This document shows, in pieces, positions 1 through 5,494 of a stretch of 5,598 nucleotides of DNA. The stretch lies in NCBI GenBank assembly GCA_964491375.1, contig CAZBGL010000120.1:1-5598 (forward strand), read 5' to 3'. Source of the stretch: CAZBGL01 sp964491375 (GTDB lineage Bacteria > Desulfobacterota > Deferrisomatia > Deferrisomatales > Deferrisomataceae). The first letter of the stretch is position 1. The number at the start of each line of letters is the position of its first letter. The notes beneath the pieces are model-generated. The model saw only the letters and a program-made list of their open reading frames with translations, did not search any database and was not told the DNA's origin. The translations under genes and the position numbers were made by a program.

Positions 1-1263
1 GGTGGGCACGGGCTCCAAGAGGTGGGGGAGCACGCCCCGGCTCAGGCACAGCGCCCCCACGGTGCGCGGATCCGAAGAGAGGGCCAGGATCGGGACGCCG
101 GGCCGCGTGGCGGCCACCAGGCGCGCCGTGGAACCGCTCCGGGTGGGCGTGACGACGACCCGCGCCCCCACGTCCCGGGTGAGGCGCCACGTGGCCCGAG
201 CGATGGCCGCCGGTGTTCCCCCTACCGCCAGTTCCTCGGCATGCCGGCCGTCCGTGCGGTCGATGGGGTGAACCCGTTCGGCGACGCGGGCCATGGTGCG
301 CACGGCCTCCACCGGGTGCTGGCCCACCGCGGTCTCCTCGGACAGCATCACCGCATCCGTTCCGTCCAGGATCGCGTTGGCCACGTCGGTCACTTCGGCC
401 CGGGTGGGCTGGGGGGCATGGACCATGGACAGGAGCATCTGGGTGGCGGTGATCACGGGCTTGGCCACGCGGTTGGCCCGCCGGATCAGATCCTTCTGGA
501 TGACTGGCACCTCTTCCACCGGGACCTCCACCCCTAGATCCCCCCGGGCCACCATGATCCCGTCGAAAACCTCCAGGATCTCGTCGATCCGCTCCAGGGC
601 CTGGCGTTTCTCGATCTTGGCGAGGACGGGCACGCGCACCCCCTCCTCGTCCATCACCTTGAGTACCGGTTCCACGTCGCGGGGGGTGCGCACGAACGAC
701 AGGGCCACCCAGTCCACCCCCAGCCGCAGTCCGAACCGCAGGTCCGCCTCGTCCTTGGAAGTGAGGGCCGGCAGGCTGTCTCCCCGCCCCGGAAGATTGA
801 GCCCCTTGTGGCTCGACACCTGTCCGCCGCTCACGACCCGGGCCTTGACCGAGCGCGGCCCCACCGAGACCACCACGAGGCGGATCAGCCCGTCGGCCAA
901 GCTGACCGGGTCGCCCGGCCGCACCTCGGCCGGAAGGGCCGGGTAGCGCACCGGCAGGACGTTGGCGGTCCCGACCACGTCGTCCGTGGTGAGTTCCACC
1001 TCTTGGCCGGAATGGAGCAGCACCGGTGCCTGCATCCGCCCCAGGCGGATCTTGGGCCCGGAAAGGTCCAGCAAGATCGCCAAGCGGCGGCCGGTGCGGG
1101 CGGCCAGCTCGCGCACGCGCTTTGCCACCCGGGCGTGGGAGGCGTGGTCCCCGTGGCTCATGTTGAGCCGAACCACGTCCATGCCGGCCTCGGCCATGGC
1201 GGCCAGCACGTCTGTTTCCTGGCTCGCCGGTCCCACGGTGCACACGATCTTGGCGGGCAGCAT
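1..1263 (-). CDS. pyk: Pyruvate kinase, 3' end beyond the window
   Basis: This enzyme makes pyruvate and ATP from phosphoenolpyruvate and ADP, the last step of glycolysis, in the cytoplasm. I translated the minus strand by hand from the ATG at 1263-1261; 421 codons are open to the window edge. Bacterial homologues are usually about 470-480 residues, so the end of the C-terminal domain is missing. Visible landmarks: N-terminal KIVCTVGPAS (5-14), VRLNMSHG (31-38), the DLSGPKIR loop (66-73), AKIEKR (215-220) holding the expected catalytic Lys216 and metal ligand Glu218, ARGDLGVE (239-246) with metal ligand Asp242, the TATQML segment (272-277), and LDGTDAVMLSEETAVG (299-314). A TRSGSTA loop (374-380) resembles the effector phosphate-binding loop. 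Lys71 replaces the Glu found in potassium-dependent enzymes. A purine-rich GGGGGAACGGAG sits immediately before the ATG. The gene is divergent from paaK. Family assignment is secure; the choice of symbol between pyk, pykF and pykA is not. Confidence 0.96.
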   Translation of the reverse strand, partial: MLPAKIVCTVGPASQETDVLAAMAEAGMDVVRLNMSHGDHASHARVAKRVRELAARTGRRLAILLDLSGPKIRLGRMQAPVLLHSGQEVELTTDDVVGTANVLPVRYPALPAEVRPGDPVSLADGLIRLVVVSVGPRSVKARVVSGGQVSSHKGLNLPGRGDSLPALTSKDEADLRFGLRLGVDWVALSFVRTPRDVEPVLKVMDEEGVRVPVLAKIEKRQALERIDEILEVFDGIMVARGDLGVEVPVEEVPVIQKDLIRRANRVAKPVITATQMLLSMVHAPQPTRAEVTDVANAILDGTDAVMLSEETAVGQHPVEAVRTMARVAERVHPIDRTDGRHAEELAVGGTPAAIARATWRLTRDVGARVVVTPTRSGSTARLVAATRPGVPILALSSDPRTVGALCLSRGVLPHLLEPVPT

Positions 1264-1344
1264 CTCCGTTCCCCCGGTGTGAAAAGTCCCCTCGAAGCGG
1301 CCAGAAGTTACCGCATCGGGACGGCCGGCGCCAGCCGGAACGCG

Positions 1345-1359
1345 AACAAACGGTTGGTT
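1345..1359. promoter_or_regulatory. Imperfect palindrome, possible operator for paaK
   Basis: AACAAAC-G-GTTGGTT forms a 7+1+7 inverted repeat with one mismatched pair. It overlaps the first two bases of the paaK -35 candidate, a position where a repressor could block RNA polymerase. Phenylacetate genes are often controlled by TetR- or GntR-type repressors, but I do not recognise this as a known site. Symmetry alone is weak evidence in a 15-bp sequence. Confidence 0.3.
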
Positions 1360-1386
1360 GAAAAACTCGGTTTGGTTTGGTATGGG
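1358..1386 (+). promoter_or_regulatory. Sigma-70-like promoter candidate for paaK
   Basis: TTGAAA (1358-1363, five of six consensus bases) and TATGGG (1381-1386, a poor -10 matching only TAT) are separated by exactly 17 bases. Transcription would start near 1393, giving a leader of about 40 nucleotides before the paaK start. The short A/T-richer stretch stands out in a G/C-rich intergenic region. The weak -10 suggests either activator dependence or a chance match. Confidence 0.45.
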
Positions 1387-1433
1387 GGTTGCTTGTCCGA
1401 GCCCCGGTTCCCATTTACGACGGAGGAGGCGCC

Positions 1434-2735
1434 ATGAAGAAGTTCTGGAACGAGCGGTTCGAGACCATGCCCGTGGAAAAGCTCCGGGAGTTCCAGGCGG
1501 AGAAGCTCCGGGAGACGGTCCGGTGGGTGTACGAGCGCGTGCCCTTCTACAAGCAGAAGCTCGACGAGAAGGGGGTGAAGCCCGAGGACATCCGGACCCT
1601 GGATGACATCCGCCACCTTCCGTTCACCGTCAAGAACGACCTGCGGGACAACTACCCCTTCGGGCTGTGCGCCGTACCCATGAAGGACCTGGTGCGGGTG
1701 CACGCCTCCTCGGGTACCACCGGAAAGCCGGTCACCGGGCCTTACACCAAGGACGACCTGGCCCAGTGGCGGGAATGCATGGCCCGCACCCTGTGGGCCC
1801 AGGGGGTCCGGCCCGACGACGTCTGCCAGAACGCCTACGGGATGGGGCTGTTCACCGGCGGTCTGGGATTCTATCTGGGGGTCGAGGCCATCGGCGCCTG
1901 CCTCGTGCCCACGGGATCGGGCATGACCGAGCGGCAGATCATGCTCATGCAGGACTTCGGCTCCACGGTGCTGTTCTGCACGCCCACCTATGCGCTGACC
2001 ATCGCGGAGAAGGCCGAGCAGATGGGTGTGGACCTCCGCAAGCTCCCGTTGCGCGTGGGTTCGTTCGGTGCCGAGCCCTGGACCGTGGAGATGCGCAAAG
2101 AGATCGAGGAGCGCATGGGCATCGCCGCCCACGAGGCCTACGGGCTGACCGAAATGATGGGGCCCGGCGTGGGGTTCTCGTGCGAGGCGTATCGGCTCCA
2201 CCTGAACGAGGACCACGTGTATCCCGAGATCGTGGATCCCTCCACCCTGGAGCCGCTGCCCCTGGGAGAACAGGGCGAACTGGTGTTCACGGCCCTCCAG
2301 CGCCGGGCCATGCCGCTGTTGCGCTACCGCACCCGCGACATCACGAGCCTGCGGCGCGTGGAGTGCGAATGCGGCCGCACCCTGGTGGTGATGGACAAGA
2401 TCCTGGGCCGGTCCGACGACATGCTGATCATCTCGGGCGTGAACGTGTTCCCCAGCCAGATCGAGTCCATCATCATGGAGTTCGAGGAGATGGAGCCCCT
2501 CTACCAGATCCGGGTGTTCAAGAAGGGGCACCTGGACGCCATGAAGGTGGAGGCCGAGGCCAAGCCCGACGTCTACAACCGGGGCAAACAAGCCCTGGAG
2601 GATCTGGCCCAGAAGATCTCGGCGCGTATCCAGGGGATCGTGGGGATCCGGGTGCCGGTGGAGATCGTGCCCCTGGGCTCCATCGCCCGCAGCGAGGGCA
2701 AAGCCAAACGCGTGATCGACGAGAGGAAGCGGTAG
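1434..2735 (+). CDS. paaK: Phenylacetate-CoA ligase (AMP-forming)
   Basis: This enzyme activates phenylacetate or a related aryl acid to its CoA thioester using ATP, the entry step of phenylacetate breakdown, in the cytoplasm. The product has 433 residues, the usual PaaK length. Landmarks: P-loop SSGTTGKP (92-99), AYGLTE (235-240), YRTRD (298-302), the hinge segment GRSDDMLIISGVNVFP (325-340), and C-terminal SEGKAKRV with Lys423 as the likely adenylation lysine. Cys250, His256, Cys311 and Cys313 could form a metal site, as proposed in some relatives. The ATG at 1434 is chosen because GGAGGAGG (1422-1429) lies just upstream; an in-frame TTG at 1377 has no such site and would add 19 unconserved residues. 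The gene stands alone between a promoter candidate and a terminator, with no other paa gene in view, which fits anaerobes and degraders of aromatic amino acids that make phenylacetyl-CoA or arylacetyl-CoA. Exact substrate cannot be read from sequence; indoleacetate or another aryl acid is possible. Confidence 0.95.
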   Translation: MKKFWNERFETMPVEKLREFQAEKLRETVRWVYERVPFYKQKLDEKGVKPEDIRTLDDIRHLPFTVKNDLRDNYPFGLCAVPMKDLVRVHASSGTTGKPVTGPYTKDDLAQWRECMARTLWAQGVRPDDVCQNAYGMGLFTGGLGFYLGVEAIGACLVPTGSGMTERQIMLMQDFGSTVLFCTPTYALTIAEKAEQMGVDLRKLPLRVGSFGAEPWTVEMRKEIEERMGIAAHEAYGLTEMMGPGVGFSCEAYRLHLNEDHVYPEIVDPSTLEPLPLGEQGELVFTALQRRAMPLLRYRTRDITSLRRVECECGRTLVVMDKILGRSDDMLIISGVNVFPSQIESIIMEFEEMEPLYQIRVFKKGHLDAMKVEAEAKPDVYNRGKQALEDLAQKISARIQGIVGIRVPVEIVPLGSIARSEGKAKRVIDERKR

Positions 2736-2764
2736 GGGGCCGCATCGAGCCCCCGAGGGAGGAG

Positions 2765-2794
2765 CCCGGCGCCCCCGCGGCGCCGGGTTTTTTT
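2765..2794 (+). terminator. Intrinsic terminator of paaK
   Basis: A perfect 9-bp G/C-only stem, CCCGGCGCC (2765-2773) with GGCGCCGGG (2779-2787), closes a 5-base loop and is followed at once by seven T residues (2788-2794). It begins 29 bases after the paaK stop codon. This is a canonical Rho-independent terminator. Confidence 0.93.
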
Positions 2795-2886
2795 GTACGC
2801 CCGGCACGGGCACTGGCTTGGAGGTGGGAGTCCTCCCCCGAGTAGGTCACGGCGAGGGAAGGGAAGCGCAAGGGCGTGAGGGCGAC

Positions 2887-3431
2887 CGAGCGTCCGAACG
2901 GGGGATGGGGCGTTTGCGGAACCTTTATGGGCGGCTGCGGCTTCGGGTCAACGAGTCGAAGAGAGCGCGGTGGCGCCGGCGGTGAGCCGATCGTCTCTGG
3001 GCTACAGCTTTTGGTACGGGCCCGGGGGCGAGGTGAAATGCCGGGTGGCCGAGGAGGCCATGGCCGCGATGAAGGTGAAGGTGCGCTGGATGGCGCGGCG
3101 CACGGTGGGACAGGGTCTGGGAGAGGTGGTGCAGCGGCTGCGGGTGTACCTGCTGGGGGGGAAGGGGTACTTCCGGCCGGCGGAGACACCGGGGGTGTTC
3201 CGGCGGCTCGGCCAGTGGATCCGCTACCGGCTGCGAGCATTGCAGCTGAAGCAGTGGAAGCGGGGACGCACGGCGTACCGCGCGCTGCGGGGGCCGGGAG
3301 CCTCGCGGGACCTGGCGGCGAAGATGCCCGCGGGGACACGGCGGTGGTGGCACACGTCCCATCGATACCTGCACGCGGTGCTGACGAACCGTTTCTTTGC
3401 CAGGATGGGACTGCCCCAACGGGCGCCGTGA
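2887..3431 (+). pseudogene. ltrA: Group II intron reverse transcriptase/maturase, truncated and frameshifted
   Basis: An intact protein would reverse-transcribe and help splice its own intron. What remains is the end of the RT region, RLRNLYGRLRLRVNESK (2911-2961), and then, in another frame, SAVA plus LGYSFWYGPGGEVK and the maturase domain (2964-3428). Typical maturase-domain wording is visible: YFRPAETPGVFRRL, WIRYRLRALQLKQWKRG, TRRWWH, and the C-terminal LTNRFFARMGLPQRAP. The two frames join if the AG at 2962-2963 is treated as an insertion, restoring the family pattern NE-x-KSAV. LLGGKGYF has a Gly where relatives usually have Trp, another sign of decay. An open frame of 153 residues from a GTG at 2970 would make only the fragment after the frameshift and has no good ribosome binding site. 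It could be annotated as a hypothetical protein, but I regard it as a broken gene. Confidence 0.88.
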
Positions 3432-3443
3432 CGTCAACCTTTC

Positions 3444-3479
3444 GAACCGCCCGGTGCGGACCCGCATGCCGGGTGGTGT
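3444..3479 (+). ncRNA. Group II intron domain V
   Basis: Domain V is the catalytic hairpin of group II introns. Here ACCGCCCGG (3446-3454) pairs with CCGGGTGGT (3469-3477) through one G-T pair, followed by a two-base bulge on the 3' side (TG, 3467-3468). The distal stem is TGCG (3455-3458) with CGCA (3463-3466), closed by a short loop. The size of about 34 nucleotides, the bulge position and the location 12 bases after the maturase stop codon all fit domain V. Confidence 0.8.
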
Positions 3480-3523
3480 GGGAGGGGTCGGCGGAGGCGA
3501 TGCTCTGCCGACCCTGTCCCGAT
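3480..3523 (+). ncRNA. Group II intron domain VI and 3' end
   Basis: GGGTCGGC (3485-3492) pairs perfectly with GCCGACCC (3507-3514), and GGGA (3480-3483) with TCCC (3517-3520), leaving G3484 opposite T3515-G3516. The intron should end a few bases later, at about GAT 3521-3523. The branch nucleotide normally bulges on the 3' strand seven or eight bases before the end and is an A; the corresponding base here is G3516, so lariat formation is probably lost. Confidence 0.7.
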
Positions 3524-3686
3524 TGAACCGTCTCGTTGGGACGACATGGCCGAAGCGCCGCCGCTGAGGCGTGCGGAACGTTGCCGAAGGCGACGGAGGC
3601 GCCAGGGAGCGGACCCGTGGAACCGGAGACACACGGATGGTCTCCTCCAGCCGAGCCCGGGGTCTTCAGGCGGCCTTCCGCCCGGG
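3524..3686. other. Spacer without a recognisable gene
   Basis: This stretch follows the intron 3' end and precedes the coiled-coil gene promoter. Open frames here are arginine- and proline-rich and resemble no family I know. It contains small inverted repeats, GTTGCC/GGCGAC near 3582-3596 and GGAGAC/GTCTCC (3625-3630 and 3640-3645), but no T-run follows either. If the intron was once inserted in a gene or repeat, this would be its 3' exon side; I cannot identify one. Confidence 0.5.
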
Positions 3687-3715
3687 TTGCGGACCCTGCC
3701 CCCGGCCGATAAGAT
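3687..3715 (+). promoter_or_regulatory. Sigma-70-like promoter candidate for the coiled-coil gene
   Basis: TTGCGG (3687-3692) and TAAGAT (3710-3715) are spaced by 17 bases. The -10 matches four of six consensus bases and the -35 three. Transcription starting near 3722 would give a leader of about 30 nucleotides containing the ribosome binding site at 3739-3744. Confidence 0.45.
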
Positions 3716-3751
3716 TCGGTGCAGGCAATCTCTCGGGTGGGAGGCCCTGCC

Positions 3752-4240
3752 ATGGAGGCCATGGAGGCAAAGGAGCTTCTGAAGAAGGTCATCCAGGAGA
3801 TGGTGCTCCCGGAGCTGGGGGCGATCCGGGCCGAGAACGCCGAGATCAAGGCGGTGCTGGACGTCACCAACCGGCGTCTGAGTGACCTCCAGGTCCAGAT
3901 GACGGATCTCAGCCGGCGCATCGACGAAACGAACAAACGGATCGACGAGACCAACAAGCGGATCGACCAGGTCCGTATCGAGCTCATGGAACGGATCGAG
4001 AGCGTCCGCTCGGAGCTCACGGAGAAGATCGAGGGCGTCCGTGCGGAACTCACGGAGAAGATCGAGAACGTCCGTTCCGAGCTCACGGAGCGTCACGACC
4101 GCCTCGACCTGCGGATGGACCAGCTCGGCAAAGACATCGTCCGGCGCAACGAGCACGAGCAGATCCTGCGGCAGTACGAGCACCGGATCACGTCGGTGGA
4201 AAAGGCCGTGGAGGAGATCAAGCGCCGCGTGGCGGCGTGA
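3752..4240 (+). CDS. Small coiled-coil protein with 7- and 11-residue repeats
   Basis: I do not recognise a named family. The 162-residue product is almost wholly alpha-helical and highly charged, with no signal peptide and no membrane segment. Residues 8-50 form an N-terminal helix. Then come heptads RIDETNK (56-62 and 63-69) and a degenerate third (70-76). Four 11-residue units follow at 77-120, the first three with the pattern EL-x-E-(K/R)-IE-x-VR-x. The C-terminal helix (121-160) ends in EKAVEEIKRRVAA. Mixed heptad and hendecad spacing indicates a left-handed coil passing into a nearly straight one, so the likely form is a long parallel oligomer. The ATG at 3752 is preferred for its GGGAGG site seven bases upstream; ATG 3761 and GTG 3719 are in frame but less well placed. 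The gene converges with the Rpn-type nuclease gene. Similar short coiled-coil proteins are common hypotheticals in high-GC bacteria; a scaffold or partner role is a guess. Confidence 0.82.
   Translation: MEAMEAKELLKKVIQEMVLPELGAIRAENAEIKAVLDVTNRRLSDLQVQMTDLSRRIDETNKRIDETNKRIDQVRIELMERIESVRSELTEKIEGVRAELTEKIENVRSELTERHDRLDLRMDQLGKDIVRRNEHEQILRQYEHRITSVEKAVEEIKRRVAA
3917..4111 (+). repeat. Tandem coding repeats: 21-bp then 33-bp units
   Basis: Three 21-bp units (3917-3979, the first two encoding RIDETNK) are followed by four 33-bp units (3980-4111) encoding 11-residue blocks. The second and third 33-bp units are the closest copies at both DNA and protein level, suggesting recent in-frame duplication. 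Copy number could vary between strains without breaking the frame, because both unit lengths are multiples of three. Confidence 0.8.
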
Positions 4241-4277
4241 GGTGCACGGAGCGTTCGTACCCCTGGAGTTGCCCCCC

Positions 4278-4350
4278 GTCACGGATCACGCGTCACCTGT
4301 CACTGCCTTTCCCACTCGTCACGGCAGTCCCCACCCGTCACCCGTCACGG
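4278..4350. repeat. GTCAC-rich direct repeat tract between convergent genes
   Basis: The pentamer GTCAC occurs six times (starting at 4278, 4292, 4299, 4318, 4337 and 4344), mostly preceded by C or CC, with an ATCACG variant at 4285. Spacing is irregular, between 7 and 19 bases. The tract fills most of the 104-bp gap between the two convergent stop codons, and the nuclease stop codon (TCA at 4345-4347 on this strand) lies inside the last copy. No intrinsic terminator is visible here for either gene. Confidence 0.65.
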
Positions 4351-5319
4351 CTTTTCCCAACCTCCTTCGAACACGTCCTCCAGGGACTCCGCCTCGAATG
4401 CCCGTTCCACCCACCCCGCTAGGGTGTCCAGGTCCGCCCCCTTCACTCGGTCCCGCAGGTCTGCCGGAACCTTGCCGAAGCGCTTCTCCAGGATCCGCAG
4501 CAAGAGCTCCGCCCTGCCCTGTTGGAGTCCTTGCTGGAGCCCTTGCTGGAGCCCTTGCTGGAGCCCTTGTTGGAGACCTTTTGCCATCCCCTCTTCGATC
4601 CATTTCTCGGCCAGCGTCGGCATGATCTCTTCTCCTTCGGGCCCAAGGGCCGTTACGAGAGCGTTTCGGATGTCCTCGGCACCCACACGATCGGTGGCCA
4701 TGGCCACGTACCGAAGCAACACCTCCACCGCTTCGAGCCCCGTCTGGGTGTGGAACAGCTCCGCCAGCAGTCCCAAGGCCCGGGGCAGGGTCTCCCTCAG
4801 GTCCTCTCGGAAGATGTGCTTCATCACCAGGAGCGATGCCTGCAGGATCGCCGCCCCCCGGATCTCATCGTCCTCGTACCGCCTCAGGTCGCACAGCTCG
4901 TACCGCAGCCGGGGCTGGTAGCGCACGAGTCCGGCCGGCGCCTCCACCAGATCCGCCACGTCCCGTGGGGCCCTCCACTCGGATCTCCCGTGGTAGAGGA
5001 CCACGGGAACCACCGCGGGCAACCGGTTGCCCCCCGTTTCCCGGAGCGCCCGCTCCCACAGCCGCACCACGTACCGGAGCACCTGGAAGGCCGCGAACCG
5101 ATCCGGATGGCTCTTGTGCTCGATCAGCACGTACACGTAGGCCTCGCCCCCGTCTTTCAAGTTCACCGAGAACACGGCGTCGGCCTGGTGACCCCTCAGT
5201 TCCGGGTCCACGAACGAGCCGGACACCGGCGCCACGGTGCGGATGTCCAGGCACTCCACCACCTCCGGGGGCAGGTAGTGGCGGACGAAGTCCCGGGCGG
5301 CGTCGGGCCTGGCAAACAC
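4345..5319 (-). CDS. Rpn/YhgA-like PD-(D/E)XK nuclease
   Basis: Members of the Rpn family (Transposase_31/YhgA-like) are DNA endonucleases linked to RecA-independent recombination; many spread like mobile genes. The frame gives 324 residues from a GTG at 5319. Catalytic landmarks: Asp47 in ADAVFSV, then Glu67-x-Lys69 in LIEHKSH, with Gln79 in the following helix (AAFQVLRYVVRLWE) and the VVPVVLYHG strand (103-111). The C-terminal part carries five LQQG repeats (249-268) before a helical tail (LLLRILEKRFG), also typical. The frame continues upstream of the GTG to 5361 and encodes VADPPSPHDRFFRE, matching the family's usual N-terminus, but at 5361-5359 the codon is GTA and an in-frame TAG lies at 5370-5368. 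No ATG, GTG or TTG opens the longer frame. The GTG start removes the conserved HDRFFRE segment and lacks a well-spaced ribosome site. The gene may therefore be damaged, or use an unusual start. No frameshift or stop interrupts the body. Confidence 0.88.
   Translation of the reverse strand: MFARPDAARDFVRHYLPPEVVECLDIRTVAPVSGSFVDPELRGHQADAVFSVNLKDGGEAYVYVLIEHKSHPDRFAAFQVLRYVVRLWERALRETGGNRLPAVVPVVLYHGRSEWRAPRDVADLVEAPAGLVRYQPRLRYELCDLRRYEDDEIRGAAILQASLLVMKHIFREDLRETLPRALGLLAELFHTQTGLEAVEVLLRYVAMATDRVGAEDIRNALVTALGPEGEEIMPTLAEKWIEEGMAKGLQQGLQQGLQQGLQQGLQQGRAELLLRILEKRFGKVPADLRDRVKGADLDTLAGWVERAFEAESLEDVFEGGWEKP
4517..4576 (-). repeat. Five 12-bp tandem repeats encoding LQQG
   Basis: On the plus strand the unit is CCTTGCTGGAGC. 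Units two to four (4529-4564) are identical, while the first and fifth differ by two bases each. On the coding strand they give five LQQG blocks in the nuclease C-terminus. The unit length keeps the frame, so slippage would change only the number of LQQG blocks. Confidence 0.93.
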
Positions 5320-5364
5320 CTCGCGAAAGAACCGATCGTGGGGACTCGGGGGGTCGGCTACAAA

Positions 5365-5393
5365 ATTCTACCGTGGAGGCCGGGCAGCCGGAA
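5365..5393 (-). promoter_or_regulatory. Weak promoter candidate for the nuclease gene
   Basis: Read leftward, TTCCGG (5393-5388) and TAGAAT (5370-5365) are 17 bases apart. The -10 is good but the -35 matches poorly. Transcription would begin about seven bases on, at or next to the GTA codon at 5361, so the message would be nearly leaderless for the longer frame. The TAG of the -10 is also the in-frame stop that bounds that frame. Confidence 0.3.
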
Positions 5394-5450
5394 GGGAGCC
5401 ATCCGGCCAGCCGGCGTATCCGAAGCCGTCCCCCGTCGTGCCGGCCCCCC

Positions 5451-5479
5451 TTGTCTCCAACCGGTGTTTTCCGTATCAT
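5451..5479 (+). promoter_or_regulatory. Sigma-70-like promoter candidate at the right edge
   Basis: TTGTCT (5451-5456) and TATCAT (5474-5479, five of six consensus bases) are separated by exactly 17 bases. It points rightward, away from the nuclease gene, and would make a leader of roughly 95 nucleotides before the GTG at 5582. Confidence 0.5.
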
Positions 5480-5494
5480 CCGCGTTTCGGAGGA

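Larger units (their letters stand above)
2887..3523 (+). mobile_element. 3' remnant of a group II intron
   Basis: The stretch holds, in the correct order, the end of an intron-encoded reverse transcriptase/maturase, then a domain V-like hairpin and a domain VI-like hairpin ending in a plausible intron 3' terminus (CCCGAT, 3518-3523). RNA domains I-III and the first part of the protein, including the YADD catalytic motif, are absent: upstream sequence leads directly to the paaK terminator within about 90 bases. The element therefore cannot splice or move by itself. The left boundary is set where recognisable protein similarity begins and is uncertain by tens of bases. It lies just downstream of a strong terminator hairpin, the sort of place bacterial class C introns insert, but the real insertion point is lost. 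Confidence 0.85.

Noticed and set aside
1308..2813. A 501-codon open frame on the minus strand across paaK
   Set aside because: It is an antisense shadow of paaK: rich in His, Leu and Gly, with no family pattern, and it covers the paaK terminator and promoter.
3669..3688. Hairpin GGCGG-CCTT-CCGCC with flanking CCCGGG copies, considered as a terminator
   Set aside because: No T-run follows and it abuts a promoter candidate; short G/C inverted repeats are expected by chance here.
2518..4086. A 522-codon minus-strand open frame spanning paaK end, intron remnant and coiled-coil gene
   Set aside because: Composition is Ser, Pro and Arg rich, and it crosses three unrelated features that are convincing on the other strand.
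3434..4282. Minus-strand frame of 282 codons opposite the coiled-coil gene
   Set aside because: Its repetitive LLREL-type segments are the complement of the plus-strand 33-bp repeats, so the apparent pattern is derived.
4278..4350. GTCAC tract considered as a CRISPR array
   Set aside because: Units are only 5-7 bases with irregular short gaps; there are no long repeats, no constant spacers and no cas genes.
4424..4921. Plus-strand frame with a WSPC repeat
   Set aside because: The repeat is the out-of-frame reading of the 12-bp LQQG array of the nuclease on the other strand.
4865..5479. A 204-codon minus-strand frame over the nuclease N-terminal half
   Set aside because: Gly- and Arg-rich shadow of the nuclease frame with no recognisable motif, while the nuclease frame has its catalytic residues.
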